A stretch of 10,908 nt of DNA from Bacteroides sp. (GTDB taxonomy: Bacteria; Bacteroidota; Bacteroidia; Bacteroidales; GCA-2748055), in the NCBI GenBank assembly GCA_011048475.1, contig DSDZ01000517.1, positions 1 through 10,908 of the forward strand, written 5' to 3'. A program made the translations under genes and the position numbers. The notes beneath the pieces were generated by a model, which was not told the DNA's origin, did no database searches, and saw only the letters and a program-made list of their open reading frames with translations. This document shows positions 1-6,963 of this stretch, piece after piece; the stretch's first letter is position 1, and each line of letters opens with the position of its first letter.

Positions 1-1
1 A

Positions 2-616
2 TACGAAAAATACAACAACTTCGCCCAGGAGAGCCGGTATGATTCCGTTTTCCGGCTGATGGATACCATTGAAGGGGTGTACAGTACCTTCGATCATTAC
101 AGGGATGGTTTTGAAGTTGCCGTACTTTACAACAACAGGGCGGCCGCATACCTGTCCCTCTTCATGCAGCCGGGAAATGAGATACTGATCGGCGATACGG
201 CTGTTTTCTTGTCGAAGGCTGAAAATGCAGTCCGTAAGAGTCTACGGATGTACCGGGAATGGCTCGAAGCATACGGGGGACTGGATGAGGCGGAGATCCG
301 GGAAAACATCGCAGGGGATTTCCTGGCTGGCCTGGATCAGTACAGCAAGGCTGAGCAGGAACAATTCCTGGACAAACGGGTGGAGGAGATCATCGAGGCA
401 CAGACGGAGAACCGGCGGAGGCTTTCGGTGAGTTATACAAACCTGGGGATCATCAAAAGGCACCAGCAGAAGTATGACTCGGCTGCCGCCTGTTACCTGG
501 AGGCGATCGATCTCTGGGAAAGGAACCTGACCGCAGAGAACAACCTGAATATCCTGCTCAACCGGCCCCTGCGAAAACAGGGCATCCTTCAGAAGCTTTT
601 TCCACCTGAAAAATAA
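2..616 (+). CDS. TPR-repeat protein, 5'-partial
   Basis: The frame is open to the window edge: codons from position 2 read without a stop into the ATG at 59, so the gene starts upstream and 204 residues are visible. Near the C-terminus, counting from the internal Met at 59, residues about 121-157 form a good tetratricopeptide repeat (SYTNLGIIKRHQQKYDSAAA, then CYLEAIDLWERN). Residues about 20-70 form a second, looser helical hairpin with a TPR-like NNRAAAYLSL and an insertion. TPRs normally scaffold protein-protein contacts. No signal peptide can be judged because the N-terminus is missing. The stop lies 6 bases before the porin-like gene, so the two are probably co-transcribed. The specific function is unknown; the TPR assignment is fairly secure. 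Confidence 0.75.
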   Translation, partial: YEKYNNFAQESRYDSVFRLMDTIEGVYSTFDHYRDGFEVAVLYNNRAAAYLSLFMQPGNEILIGDTAVFLSKAENAVRKSLRMYREWLEAYGGLDEAEIRENIAGDFLAGLDQYSKAEQEQFLDKRVEEIIEAQTENRRRLSVSYTNLGIIKRHQQKYDSAAACYLEAIDLWERNLTAENNLNILLNRPLRKQGILQKLFPPEK

Positions 617-622
617 TCTCCC

Positions 623-1885
623 ATGATGAATAAAAACAATATCAGAATGATGAAGCGTAAAATGCTGCTGTTGTGTCTGACCACGGGCATTTGTCTGAGC
701 TTTCCTTCAATTGCACAAAGTGAAGGACAGAATTTCGGGATCAGTTTCAGCGGGTTTGTGAAAAATGATTTTTTCTTTGATACGCGGCAGACCGTATCCA
801 TCAGGGAAGGGCATTTTCTTCTGTACCCGGCCGATGAGCTTCCTGACAGGAACGGGGAGGACATCAATGCACGGGCCAGCTTCAACTTCCTGGCCATCCA
901 GACCCGGCTTACCGGGAAGATCACGGGGCCGGACGCTTTCGGGGCAAAAACCTCCGGGGTGGTTGAAGGCGCCTTTTTCGGAACGGCCAATCCGGACGTG
1001 AACGGTTTCCGGCTCAGGCATGCTTTCGTAAAACTGAACTGGACAAATACGGAGCTTCTCCTCGGGCAGTACTGGCACATGATGTTCATCACCGATGGCT
1101 TCCCGGGAACAGTCTCTTTCAATACGGGCGCCCCGTTCCAGTTTTTTTCGCGAAATCCCCAGGCAAGGCTCACCTACCGGATGGGGAATCTCAGCATTGC
1201 CGCCATGGTTGCCGCGCAGCGGGATTTCTCCAGTCCGGGTGGTTCCGAAGTGTTAAGGAATTCAATCATGCCCGATCTGCAGGGACAGGTCACTTTCAGC
1301 ACCGGTCACCTGCTTGCGGGACTTACCGCCGGATATAAAAATGTGGTGCCCAGGATCAGGACGGACAGCCTCTATAAAACCACCACGGGGATCGGGGGAT
1401 TCTCCGGGGAAGCATTCCTGAAGATCGCAACCGGCCCGGTCACCTGCAAATTTCAGGCGACATACCTGCAGAACGGCTATGACGGGCTTTCCATCGGGGG
1501 ATATGCCGTGCGGTCCGTTACGGACCCGCTGAGGGATTACCGGGAATACACGACCATCAATACGCTCAACCTGTGGACGGACATCCACTCCAACGGGGAG
1601 AGGATCCAGGTCGGCATTTTCGCCGGATATTCCAAAAATCTCGGTACCGGCGAGGCGGTGGAAGATGTGGGCAGACTATCCCTCTACTCCAGGGGACATG
1701 ACATTGCGATGCTCTACAGGGTTTCCCCCCGCATCATTGTCAACAGCGGGAAAACTCGTTTTGCTTTTGAGCTGGAACACACCGGTGCATATTACGGCGA
1801 TTCGGTCAGCAGCATGGGGATCCCCGGGGATCTGAGTCTGGTTGTGAACAACCGGTTCCTGCTTGCCGCCTATTACTTTTTTTAA
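623..1885 (+). CDS. Outer-membrane porin-like beta-barrel protein
   Basis: A 420-residue protein with a signal peptide (basic MMKRK, then a hydrophobic stretch ending near SIAQS at about residue 32). Its mature part has alternating aromatic and polar strands typical of an outer-membrane barrel. It begins with ISFSGFVKNDFFFDTRQ, a porin-type first strand, and ends in LLAAYYFF with a terminal aromatic residue, the usual BAM-recognised last strand. Other conserved-looking stretches are NFLAIQTRL, GFRLRHAFVKLNW, GQYWHMMF and RIIVNSGKTR. It resembles a porin family widespread in Bacteroidota and somewhat like DcaP-type porins; this comparison is from memory. The likely role is diffusion of a small solute across the outer membrane. 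The start may be the ATG at 623 or the ATG at 647 or 650, which gives a more compact signal peptide; no Shine-Dalgarno decides. It is second in the plus-strand operon. Confidence 0.75.
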   Translation: MMNKNNIRMMKRKMLLLCLTTGICLSFPSIAQSEGQNFGISFSGFVKNDFFFDTRQTVSIREGHFLLYPADELPDRNGEDINARASFNFLAIQTRLTGKITGPDAFGAKTSGVVEGAFFGTANPDVNGFRLRHAFVKLNWTNTELLLGQYWHMMFITDGFPGTVSFNTGAPFQFFSRNPQARLTYRMGNLSIAAMVAAQRDFSSPGGSEVLRNSIMPDLQGQVTFSTGHLLAGLTAGYKNVVPRIRTDSLYKTTTGIGGFSGEAFLKIATGPVTCKFQATYLQNGYDGLSIGGYAVRSVTDPLRDYREYTTINTLNLWTDIHSNGERIQVGIFAGYSKNLGTGEAVEDVGRLSLYSRGHDIAMLYRVSPRIIVNSGKTRFAFELEHTGAYYGDSVSSMGIPGDLSLVVNNRFLLAAYYFF

Positions 1886-1903
1886 ACTTTTTAAAACCGT
1901 GTT

Positions 1904-2650
1904 TTGAGAATCGCGATCATTTCAGACATCCATGAGGACATTGAAAACCTCAGGAAGATCATCGGCAGGATCGAAAAGAGCGGTTATGATCAGATGGTCT
2001 GCCTCGGCGATATTTCCGGGTTCAGTCACCCGTACTACAAATATCACAAAACAAGGAATGCCCATGAATGTCTCTCACTGCTGAGGGAAAAATGCGACAT
2101 CATTGTCCCCGGCAACCATGATTTCCATGCGGCCCGCAGGATCCCCGAGCATTCAGCGGTCTTTGATTTTCCCTCCGACTGGTACGAGATGGACCACAGG
2201 GAGAGGGTACGGCTCGCGAACGGTGAGATCTGGCTGCATGAGACGGATGACCTGGATCCCCTTTACCGGGCCGGGGATCTCGAATTCCTTCGCTCACTGC
2301 CGGAATATCATATTTTGAACACTCCGGGCGGGAACATCCTTTTCAGCCACTATGCCTATCCCAATCTCTCGGGACTGAAGCAGGGTTTTTACATACAGGA
2401 AAAAGAATTCCGGTCCCATTTTGATTTCATGGAACAAAAGGGCTGCAATACCGGATTCACGGGACATGCGCATGTTAGGGGCTTTTACGTGGTCACGCCC
2501 GGTCATTTCAGGCATTACCGCTACCGCAGGTATCAACTGGACACCTTCCCGGTTTGCATTGGGGTTCACCCGGTTACAAGCCATAAAAAGAGAAGCGGAT
2601 TTTGTATCTTTGATACGGACAGTTTTCAATTACAGGCGATAAAAAGCTGA
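1904..2650 (+). CDS. Calcineurin-like metallophosphoesterase
   Basis: A 248-residue cytoplasmic protein carrying all the metal-binding blocks of the calcineurin-like phosphoesterase superfamily in order: SDIHED (D8, H10), LGDISG (D36), PGNHD (N71, H72, D73), FSHY (H149) and TGHAHV (H188, H190). Size and motif spacing fit the small YfcE/MJ0936-like or ApaH-like branch, which hydrolyses phosphodiesters or dinucleotide polyphosphates; the substrate here cannot be read from sequence. The TTG at 1904 is taken as the start because the first motif lies only eight codons in and the next in-frame ATG would remove it. No signal peptide or membrane segment is seen. It starts 18 bases after the porin-like gene and ends 2 bases before the sensor-nucleotidyltransferase gene, which suggests a shared transcript and possibly a shared circuit. 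Confidence 0.88.
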   Translation: MRIAIISDIHEDIENLRKIIGRIEKSGYDQMVCLGDISGFSHPYYKYHKTRNAHECLSLLREKCDIIVPGNHDFHAARRIPEHSAVFDFPSDWYEMDHRERVRLANGEIWLHETDDLDPLYRAGDLEFLRSLPEYHILNTPGGNILFSHYAYPNLSGLKQGFYIQEKEFRSHFDFMEQKGCNTGFTGHAHVRGFYVVTPGHFRHYRYRRYQLDTFPVCIGVHPVTSHKKRSGFCIFDTDSFQLQAIKS

Positions 2651-2652
2651 TT

Positions 2653-5163
2653 ATGCCGGAGAAGAGCCTCAGACGCTTCTTTATCTCCATCGTATTGCCT
2701 TCTATCCTGGCGATCGGATTTTTTATTCTTTCCATATTCATCATCATCCTGCCTTCCTTCGAAAGGAACATCATGGAGGTGAAAAAAGAGATGATCTCGG
2801 AGCTTACCAATGCAGCCTGGAGCCTGCTGGACGAATATCACAGGGAGGCCGTGACGGGGAACATGCAGGAGGATTCCGCCAAACACCTTGCCGCAGAAAG
2901 GGTCAAGCAGATCAGGTACGGGGATGATTACAAGGATTATTTCTGGATCGTCGACATGCAGCCTGTGATGATCATGCATCCCTACAGAACGGAGTTGATC
3001 GGAAAGGACCTGAGCGACTACGAGGATCCTGAAGGCAAATTGCTTTTCGTTGAGGCTGTCAGGATTTCAGAAAGGGAGGGCGAAGGCTTCATTGACTATA
3101 TGTGGCAATGGAAAGACGACTCAACCCGGATCGTTCCCAAACTCTCTTTCGTAAAGTCATATGAGCCCTGGGGCTGGGTGGTGGGTACCGGGATCTACCT
3201 GGAGGATGTCCGTGAAGAGATCCGCACGCTCAAGAGCCGGATCCTGTGGATGTCATTGCTGATCACGCTCGTCATCAGCATCATTCTCGCATTTATCATC
3301 CGCCAGAGCCTCAGTATCGAGAATAAAAGAAAGCAGGCCGAGGCCAAACTGCAGCAGTCGCGCCTCAAATACAAATCACTGGTGGAATCCTCCACCGAAG
3401 GGACCCTGATGTTCCAGAACGGGGAGATCATCTTCTCGAATATCAAAGTAAGCGATATCAGCGGATATGATCCCTTTGAGATCCGGAAACGCAGTTTTGG
3501 GAACCTGTTTGAAATAAGCTGGGACGAACTAATTGGCACCTTCACAGATCCTAAGAAATCTGTCTCACTCGAGACACGCCTGAAGTGTAAAGACGGTTCC
3601 GCGAAAGAGGTTGTCGTTACTGCATCAAGGATCCCCTATGCCGATGATACCGGGTATGTCATCATTGTGAAAGAGATCAGCGCCCGGCGAAAATTTGAAA
3701 AGGAGAACGAGTTCCTTTCCCGGGAGCTTCAGACGTCCCTGCTGCTGATGGATCAGCCCATCAGATCCCTCATAGGGGAAATAAAAACATGCCCGCCTCA
3801 GACGCCTGTCCGTGAAGCTGCTTCCATCATGACACGAAAGCAGAAAAACGTACTGTTTATCAGCCAGGAGGAAAACATCATCGGGGTGATCAGCGACAGC
3901 GACCTGATGAAGAGGGTCCTGGCAGAAAATGCCAGCCCGGAAAGACCTGTGGTGGAATTCATGACCTCGCCTGTCCTTTACATATCTGAGGATGCGCCTA
4001 TGTATGAAGCCCTTCTCAAAATGAAGAGCCACCAGGTCTCCCACCTGGTCACGCTGGGTGCTGACGACCGGGTCAGCGGGGTGATCAGCTTCAAAGATCT
4101 TTCTGAATTTCAGCATAATGCCATCAGTTTCATGATCAGGGAGATTGAAACTGCCGAAAACATGACAGGGATCAAGGCAACCTATAAACGGCTGCCTGTC
4201 CTGATCAGTGCGCTGATCGAAAGCGGATCCAGGACCATCAGCCTTACGAACATCATCACCTCGGTCAATGATGCGGTGCACAAGAGGATCATTCAACTGG
4301 CCATTGAGGATTTGGGTACCCCTCCTTGCAGATTTTCATTCATGGTCTTCGGAAGCGAGGGGAGGGGGGAGCAGACCCTGGCCACCGACCAGGACAACGG
4401 GATCGTTTTTGAACATGCGGACAATCAGGAGGAGGAGGATATGAAGGCCTATTTCCTGTCACTCGGGGAGCGGGTGAACAGGGACCTGCACGATGCGGGA
4501 TATCATTATTGCAGGGGGGATGTAATGGCACGAAATCCGAAATGGACCCAATCCCTCGGGCACTGGAAGAAACAGTTTACCCTGTGGATCAACGAGAGCG
4601 ATCCCGCTGCGATCATGGAGGCAAACATCTTTTTCGATTTCAGGTCCGTATTCGGCGATGAAGCCATAGCAGCGGAACTAAGGGATCATGTCAATAAGAC
4701 CACTGAAAATAAAGCTGTGTTTTTCTATCACATGGCGCAGTCGGTATTGAAATTCAAGCCCCCGCTGAATATTTTCGGACATATCGTTGGAAATGATTCT
4801 GAAGCAGATGAACTTTTGCTGGACAGCAAGAAGATCCTGTTCCCGGTCATTTCTTTCCTGCGGCTTTATTCGATCAGGGAAAAGATCGATGCAACAAATT
4901 CAATGGAGCGGGCCGGCCTGCTCCTGTCCGGCAAGATCATCGATCATGAGACATATGAAGAAATCATCCAGGCATGGAGCTTTCTGACAATGCTGCGTCT
5001 GAGGTCACAGGTAGACAGCATCACCCGCAATGAGCCGCCCGGGAACATGGTCAACATCAAAAAGCTTTCGCGCATCGAACAGGGCACCCTGAAAAAGATC
5101 TTCTCAGGGGTAAGCGAATTGCAGACCCGGGTAGGATTCAACTTCAAGGGATCGGAAACCTAG
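2653..5163 (+). CDS. Membrane Cache-PAS-CBS-CBS-DUF294 nucleotidyltransferase-like sensor
   Basis: An 836-residue multidomain protein. Residues about 9-33 are a membrane helix. Residues about 35-190 are a periplasmic single Cache domain of the Cache_2/sCache_2 type, with its hallmarks DYFWIVD, MIMHPY, GKDLSDYEDPEGK, GEGFIDYMW and WGWVVGTGIYLEDV. Residues about 198-217 are a second helix, followed by a charged, possibly coiled linker. Residues about 238-345 are a PAS domain. Residues about 380-490 are two CBS repeats (GVISDSDLMKRV and GVISFKDL). From about 500 comes a DUF294 nucleotidyltransferase-like domain with FGSEGRGEQTLATDQDNG (G567, S568, D579, D581) and FFDFR (D662), the pattern of polymerase-beta-fold nucleotidyltransferases. 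The C-terminal DUF294_C helical region includes ISFLRLYSIREKIDATNS. Usual bacterial DUF294 proteins carry a soluble cyclic-nucleotide domain before the CBS pair; here a transmembrane Cache-PAS input replaces it. The catalytic residues look intact. Ligand and target are unknown. The domain calls are confident. Confidence 0.9.
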   Translation: MPEKSLRRFFISIVLPSILAIGFFILSIFIIILPSFERNIMEVKKEMISELTNAAWSLLDEYHREAVTGNMQEDSAKHLAAERVKQIRYGDDYKDYFWIVDMQPVMIMHPYRTELIGKDLSDYEDPEGKLLFVEAVRISEREGEGFIDYMWQWKDDSTRIVPKLSFVKSYEPWGWVVGTGIYLEDVREEIRTLKSRILWMSLLITLVISIILAFIIRQSLSIENKRKQAEAKLQQSRLKYKSLVESSTEGTLMFQNGEIIFSNIKVSDISGYDPFEIRKRSFGNLFEISWDELIGTFTDPKKSVSLETRLKCKDGSAKEVVVTASRIPYADDTGYVIIVKEISARRKFEKENEFLSRELQTSLLLMDQPIRSLIGEIKTCPPQTPVREAASIMTRKQKNVLFISQEENIIGVISDSDLMKRVLAENASPERPVVEFMTSPVLYISEDAPMYEALLKMKSHQVSHLVTLGADDRVSGVISFKDLSEFQHNAISFMIREIETAENMTGIKATYKRLPVLISALIESGSRTISLTNIITSVNDAVHKRIIQLAIEDLGTPPCRFSFMVFGSEGRGEQTLATDQDNGIVFEHADNQEEEDMKAYFLSLGERVNRDLHDAGYHYCRGDVMARNPKWTQSLGHWKKQFTLWINESDPAAIMEANIFFDFRSVFGDEAIAAELRDHVNKTTENKAVFFYHMAQSVLKFKPPLNIFGHIVGNDSEADELLLDSKKILFPVISFLRLYSIREKIDATNSMERAGLLLSGKIIDHETYEEIIQAWSFLTMLRLRSQVDSITRNEPPGNMVNIKKLSRIEQGTLKKIFSGVSELQTRVGFNFKGSET

Positions 5164-5222
5164 CACGACAGAGTTTTCCGGCACAAATCAATCTCCGGCA
5201 TGCCGGCTTGCAATCATCCGGG

Positions 5223-6164
5223 TCATTCTATTTCATTCCGGATTACCGGAATGGTTTGAAGATATGCCCAGATGGCCGAAGCCTCTTCATCGGTGATCCT
5301 TGGGGCCGGTGCCATGGGCGGTTGAACAGTGGTGCCGTCAGGTTTCCTTCCGAACCTGAGTGCCATGACAAACTCTTCCCTGGTCCAGGATCCGATCCCG
5401 GTTTCTTCATCCATGGTCAGGTTGGATGAGTAAACCTTGTTCATTTCCTTATCGTAAAGCACATTCCCTCCCCCGAAGTAACCCTTGGAGTTTTCCGGCT
5501 GCAGGGGATCCATTTTGGCAAAACTGGCACTGTGGCAGCTGTAACAATCAAACTTACCAACAGCCAGGTATCTGCCATAGGCGACCTGATCAGATTTTGG
5601 CGGAGCCACCACGGGCTCGTCCGGATAAGGAAGGGGCTCCAGCCCTGTCCGCAGGAGGAATTTTGCAAAGAAACTTGGTTTGGGTTCCGGCTGTTCCAGG
5701 TCAGATGGCTGGACCATCGGATGGTCTGATTTCAGAAAGGCAATCACACTGTAAAGGTCTTCATCCGAAAGCAGCGGGAACTTCGGCATCCAGGGGGGGA
5801 TATATTTTCCATCCCTGTCGACTCCGGAACGGATCAGGTATGCCAGTTCTCCGTCCGTGTACCCGGCGATTCCAACATCCGGGTGTTGCGTGATATTTGA
5901 AGCGTAAATTTCCCCGAAGTCCTGCGCATCTGCCATATAGGCTCCGCCCAGCTTTCCATCCGTGGATGCGTGGCACTGCATGCATATCACCGAGGCAATT
6001 CTCTCGCCTTCGGCAACACGTTCCGGTGTTGCCTCGACCGAAAGGTCCGGATAATCGACCTCGAATTCCGGGATCTTTGCTGTACTGATGAAGATTACGA
6101 TCGCCAGGACGATGACAGCGATTCCTGCCAGAACAAGCAGCAAAACTTTTACTGGTTTTTTCAT
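5223..6164 (-). CDS. Membrane-anchored diheme c-type cytochrome
   Basis: A 313-residue protein with one N-terminal hydrophobic segment (residues about 7-28) that looks like an uncleaved anchor, placing the rest in the periplasm. Two heme-c attachment motifs are present, CMQCH (61-65) and CYSCH (207-211). Each domain has a plausible axial methionine further on: M126 in PPWMPKFP and M284 in QPPMAPAP. After each heme motif comes a similar block, SNITQHPDVGIAGYTDGELA and SNLTMDEETGIGSWTREEF, both ending in a helix like DEDLYSVIAFL, so the protein is an internal duplication. The blocks resemble the cytochrome subunits of membrane alcohol/gluconate-type dehydrogenases, but no dehydrogenase gene is next to it. 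The likely role is periplasmic electron transfer; partners are unknown. It is a lone minus-strand gene between two plus-strand blocks. Confidence 0.9.
   Translation of the reverse strand: MKKPVKVLLLVLAGIAVIVLAIVIFISTAKIPEFEVDYPDLSVEATPERVAEGERIASVICMQCHASTDGKLGGAYMADAQDFGEIYASNITQHPDVGIAGYTDGELAYLIRSGVDRDGKYIPPWMPKFPLLSDEDLYSVIAFLKSDHPMVQPSDLEQPEPKPSFFAKFLLRTGLEPLPYPDEPVVAPPKSDQVAYGRYLAVGKFDCYSCHSASFAKMDPLQPENSKGYFGGGNVLYDKEMNKVYSSNLTMDEETGIGSWTREEFVMALRFGRKPDGTTVQPPMAPAPRITDEEASAIWAYLQTIPVIRNEIE
5234..5253. other. Perfect 8-bp hairpin at the 3' end of the cytochrome gene
   Basis: CATTCCGG and CCGGAATG pair perfectly around a four-base loop (ATTA on the plus strand). The hairpin lies within the last codons of the minus-strand cytochrome gene, about 70 bases past the stop of the converging plus-strand operon. 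It could slow or end transcription from either side in the convergent zone, or protect the mRNA 3' end. Neither strand shows a clear U tract after it, so it is not called an intrinsic terminator. The 59-base gap at 5164-5222 also holds a 12-base palindrome, CCGGCATGCCGG, at 5195-5206. Confidence 0.35.
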
Positions 6165-6195
6165 GACTGGAGGATTTAGTTCCTGAGTGTAAATG

Positions 6196-6210
6196 TATTA
6201 CATAGTAATA
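6196..6210. promoter_or_regulatory. Palindrome upstream of the cytochrome gene, possible operator
   Basis: TATTAC-ATA-GTAATA is a perfect inverted repeat with six-base arms, centred about 39 bases upstream of the cytochrome start codon at 6164. It sits in the AT-rich part of the 252-base divergent intergenic region, where a -10/-35 region would be expected. On the minus strand it lies between a TTTG (6211-6214 region) and a TACATTTA, which loosely resemble the Bacteroidota -33 and -7 elements but are only 15 bases apart instead of the usual 19-21. A regulator dimer site is therefore possible. The assignment rests on symmetry and position only. Confidence 0.35.
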
Positions 6211-6400
6211 TACAAAGCAATAGCACCCCGTTGATCCGAATCACTTTTTAAATTCATTATGATGATGACAATGATAATGACCTCTTTCAGGATATTAACC
6301 CTTAAGTAAATCAGGGGATGCTGCAGCTGGATTACAGCCAAAAGGAGGCTATCGGGAATCATCATCCGTTTGAACAGAAATATAAATGGAGATTAATCGT

Positions 6401-6408
6401 TAAATTTG
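6401..6408 (+). promoter_or_regulatory. Bacteroidota-type -7 element before the antitoxin
   Basis: TAAATTTG matches the Bacteroidota sigma-ABfr -7 consensus TAnnTTTG exactly. It lies 9 bases before the ATG at 6417 and 21 bases before the ATG at 6429, so the transcript would start close to the antitoxin start codon and be almost leaderless. A TTTG occurs at 6369-6372, but the 28-base spacing is too wide for a proper -33 element, so only the -7 half is supported. The position argues against using the more upstream ATG at 6318. Confidence 0.4.
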
Positions 6409-6416
6409 TACGGGGA

Positions 6417-6668
6417 ATGAAAACAACCATGAATCTAAGGGCGAAGAAACTTAAGCGGGTCCAACTTATTTTAAATACGGATAAACCTTCTCTACTGGCA
6501 AAGGTGGAAGCTGTGTTTAAAAAGGAAAAAGACACCGATTGGTGGAATGAGATCAGCGAAGCTGAGAGAACTGCCATTGAGGAAAGTCTTGATGAGGCGG
6601 ATCGTGGCAAACTTATCCCACACGAGGAAGTCATGAAAGAGGTCCGGGCCAAATACAACCTGGACTGA
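6417..6668 (+). CDS. Small antitoxin of a RelE/ParE-type toxin-antitoxin pair
   Basis: An 83-residue protein from the ATG at 6417, or 79 from the ATG at 6429, with a basic N-terminus (NLRAKKLKR) and a highly charged helical C-terminus (EISEAERTAIEESLDEADRG, then KLIPHEEVMKEVRAKYN). The segment with E-R-x-A-I-E-E-x-L-x-E-A-D-x-G-K followed by HEEVM is typical of small Bacteroidota addiction-module antitoxins placed before RelE/ParE toxins; this is known from the family, not tested here. The frame is open upstream to an ATG at 6318, but those 33 codons look like intergenic sequence and overlap the TAAATTTG promoter element, so the shorter start is preferred. The stop TGA (6666-6668) shares its A with the toxin ATG, implying translational coupling. 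Such antitoxins bind their toxin and usually repress their own promoter. Confidence 0.72.
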   Translation: MKTTMNLRAKKLKRVQLILNTDKPSLLAKVEAVFKKEKDTDWWNEISEAERTAIEESLDEADRGKLIPHEEVMKEVRAKYNLD

Positions 6669-6963
6669 TGGATATCAGCTGGACACCCAGGGCCAGGCCT
6701 ACATACTTTAAAATCATCGAATACCTGGGAAATGACTGGAGTGAAAGAGAAATCCGGAACTTTATTAACGAAGTTGATAAATTACTGGACCAGATCAGGC
6801 AAAACCCTGAGATGTTCGAAGAATCCGGGGCAAAAAAAATGTCAGAAAAGGTTTTATTAGCAGTCATAATAGTCTGTATTACAGGGTTAGGCCAAGAAAA
6901 AAGGAATTGCAGTTGTTACTTTTCTGGGATAACCGGCAGGATCCGACCAAACTGATCTATTAG
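6668..6963 (+). pseudogene. RelE/ParE-family toxin, frame broken at an A8 tract
   Basis: The annotated frame from 6668 runs to a TGA at 6953-6955 (95 residues) but loses toxin character after residue 57. Residues 1-57 (ISWTPRARPTYFKIIEYLGN, then a charged helix and IRQNPEMFEESG) look like the N-terminal two thirds of a RelE/ParE toxin. The A8 run at 6832-6839 is followed, in the -1 frame, by NVRKGFISSHNSLYYRV, then RPRKKELQLLLFWDNR and QDPTKLIY, ending at TAG 6961-6963. This is the conserved beta-sheet C-terminus, giving 98 residues in total. Either one A has been lost, making the toxin defective, or the ribosome or RNA polymerase slips here, or it is a sequencing error. In the 0 frame the C-terminus becomes an unrelated hydrophobic tail. 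The region is more AT-rich than its neighbours. Confidence 0.8.
6832..6838 (+). promoter_or_regulatory. Possible -1 frameshift slippery heptamer
   Basis: Within the toxin gene the 0-frame codons are GCA AAA AAA ATG, so A-AAA-AAA falls in exactly the X-XXY-YYZ phase needed for -1 ribosomal slippage, as in dnaX and IS elements. A -1 slip leads directly into the conserved RelE/ParE C-terminus. GGGG lies immediately upstream, too close to act as the usual internal Shine-Dalgarno stimulator, and no strong downstream stem-loop is evident, so programmed use is unproven. The tract also suits transcriptional slippage. Confidence 0.35.

Noticed and set aside
589..1173. 194-codon open frame on the minus strand
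   Set aside because: It is antisense to the N-terminal half of the porin-like gene, which has a signal peptide and barrel pattern; the antisense product has neither.
3625..4296. 223-codon open frame on the minus strand
   Set aside because: It lies wholly inside the Cache-PAS-CBS-DUF294 gene, antisense to the CBS region, with no recognisable motif.
5164..5222. Intrinsic terminator between the convergent genes
   Set aside because: The palindromes CCGGCATGCCGG and CATTCCGG/CCGGAATG exist but neither is followed by a U tract on either strand.
5426..5893. 155-codon open frame on the plus strand
   Set aside because: It is antisense to the diheme cytochrome, and the heme motifs prove the minus-strand frame.
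6257..6280. ATG/GAT-rich microsatellite-like stretch (ATGATGATGACAATGATAATGA)
   Set aside because: It is too short and imperfect to be called a repeat element; it is most likely chance in AT-rich intergenic sequence.
6318..6416. 33-codon upstream extension of the antitoxin ORF
   Set aside because: It contains a promoter-like TAAATTTG, and the remaining protein already has the usual antitoxin length.
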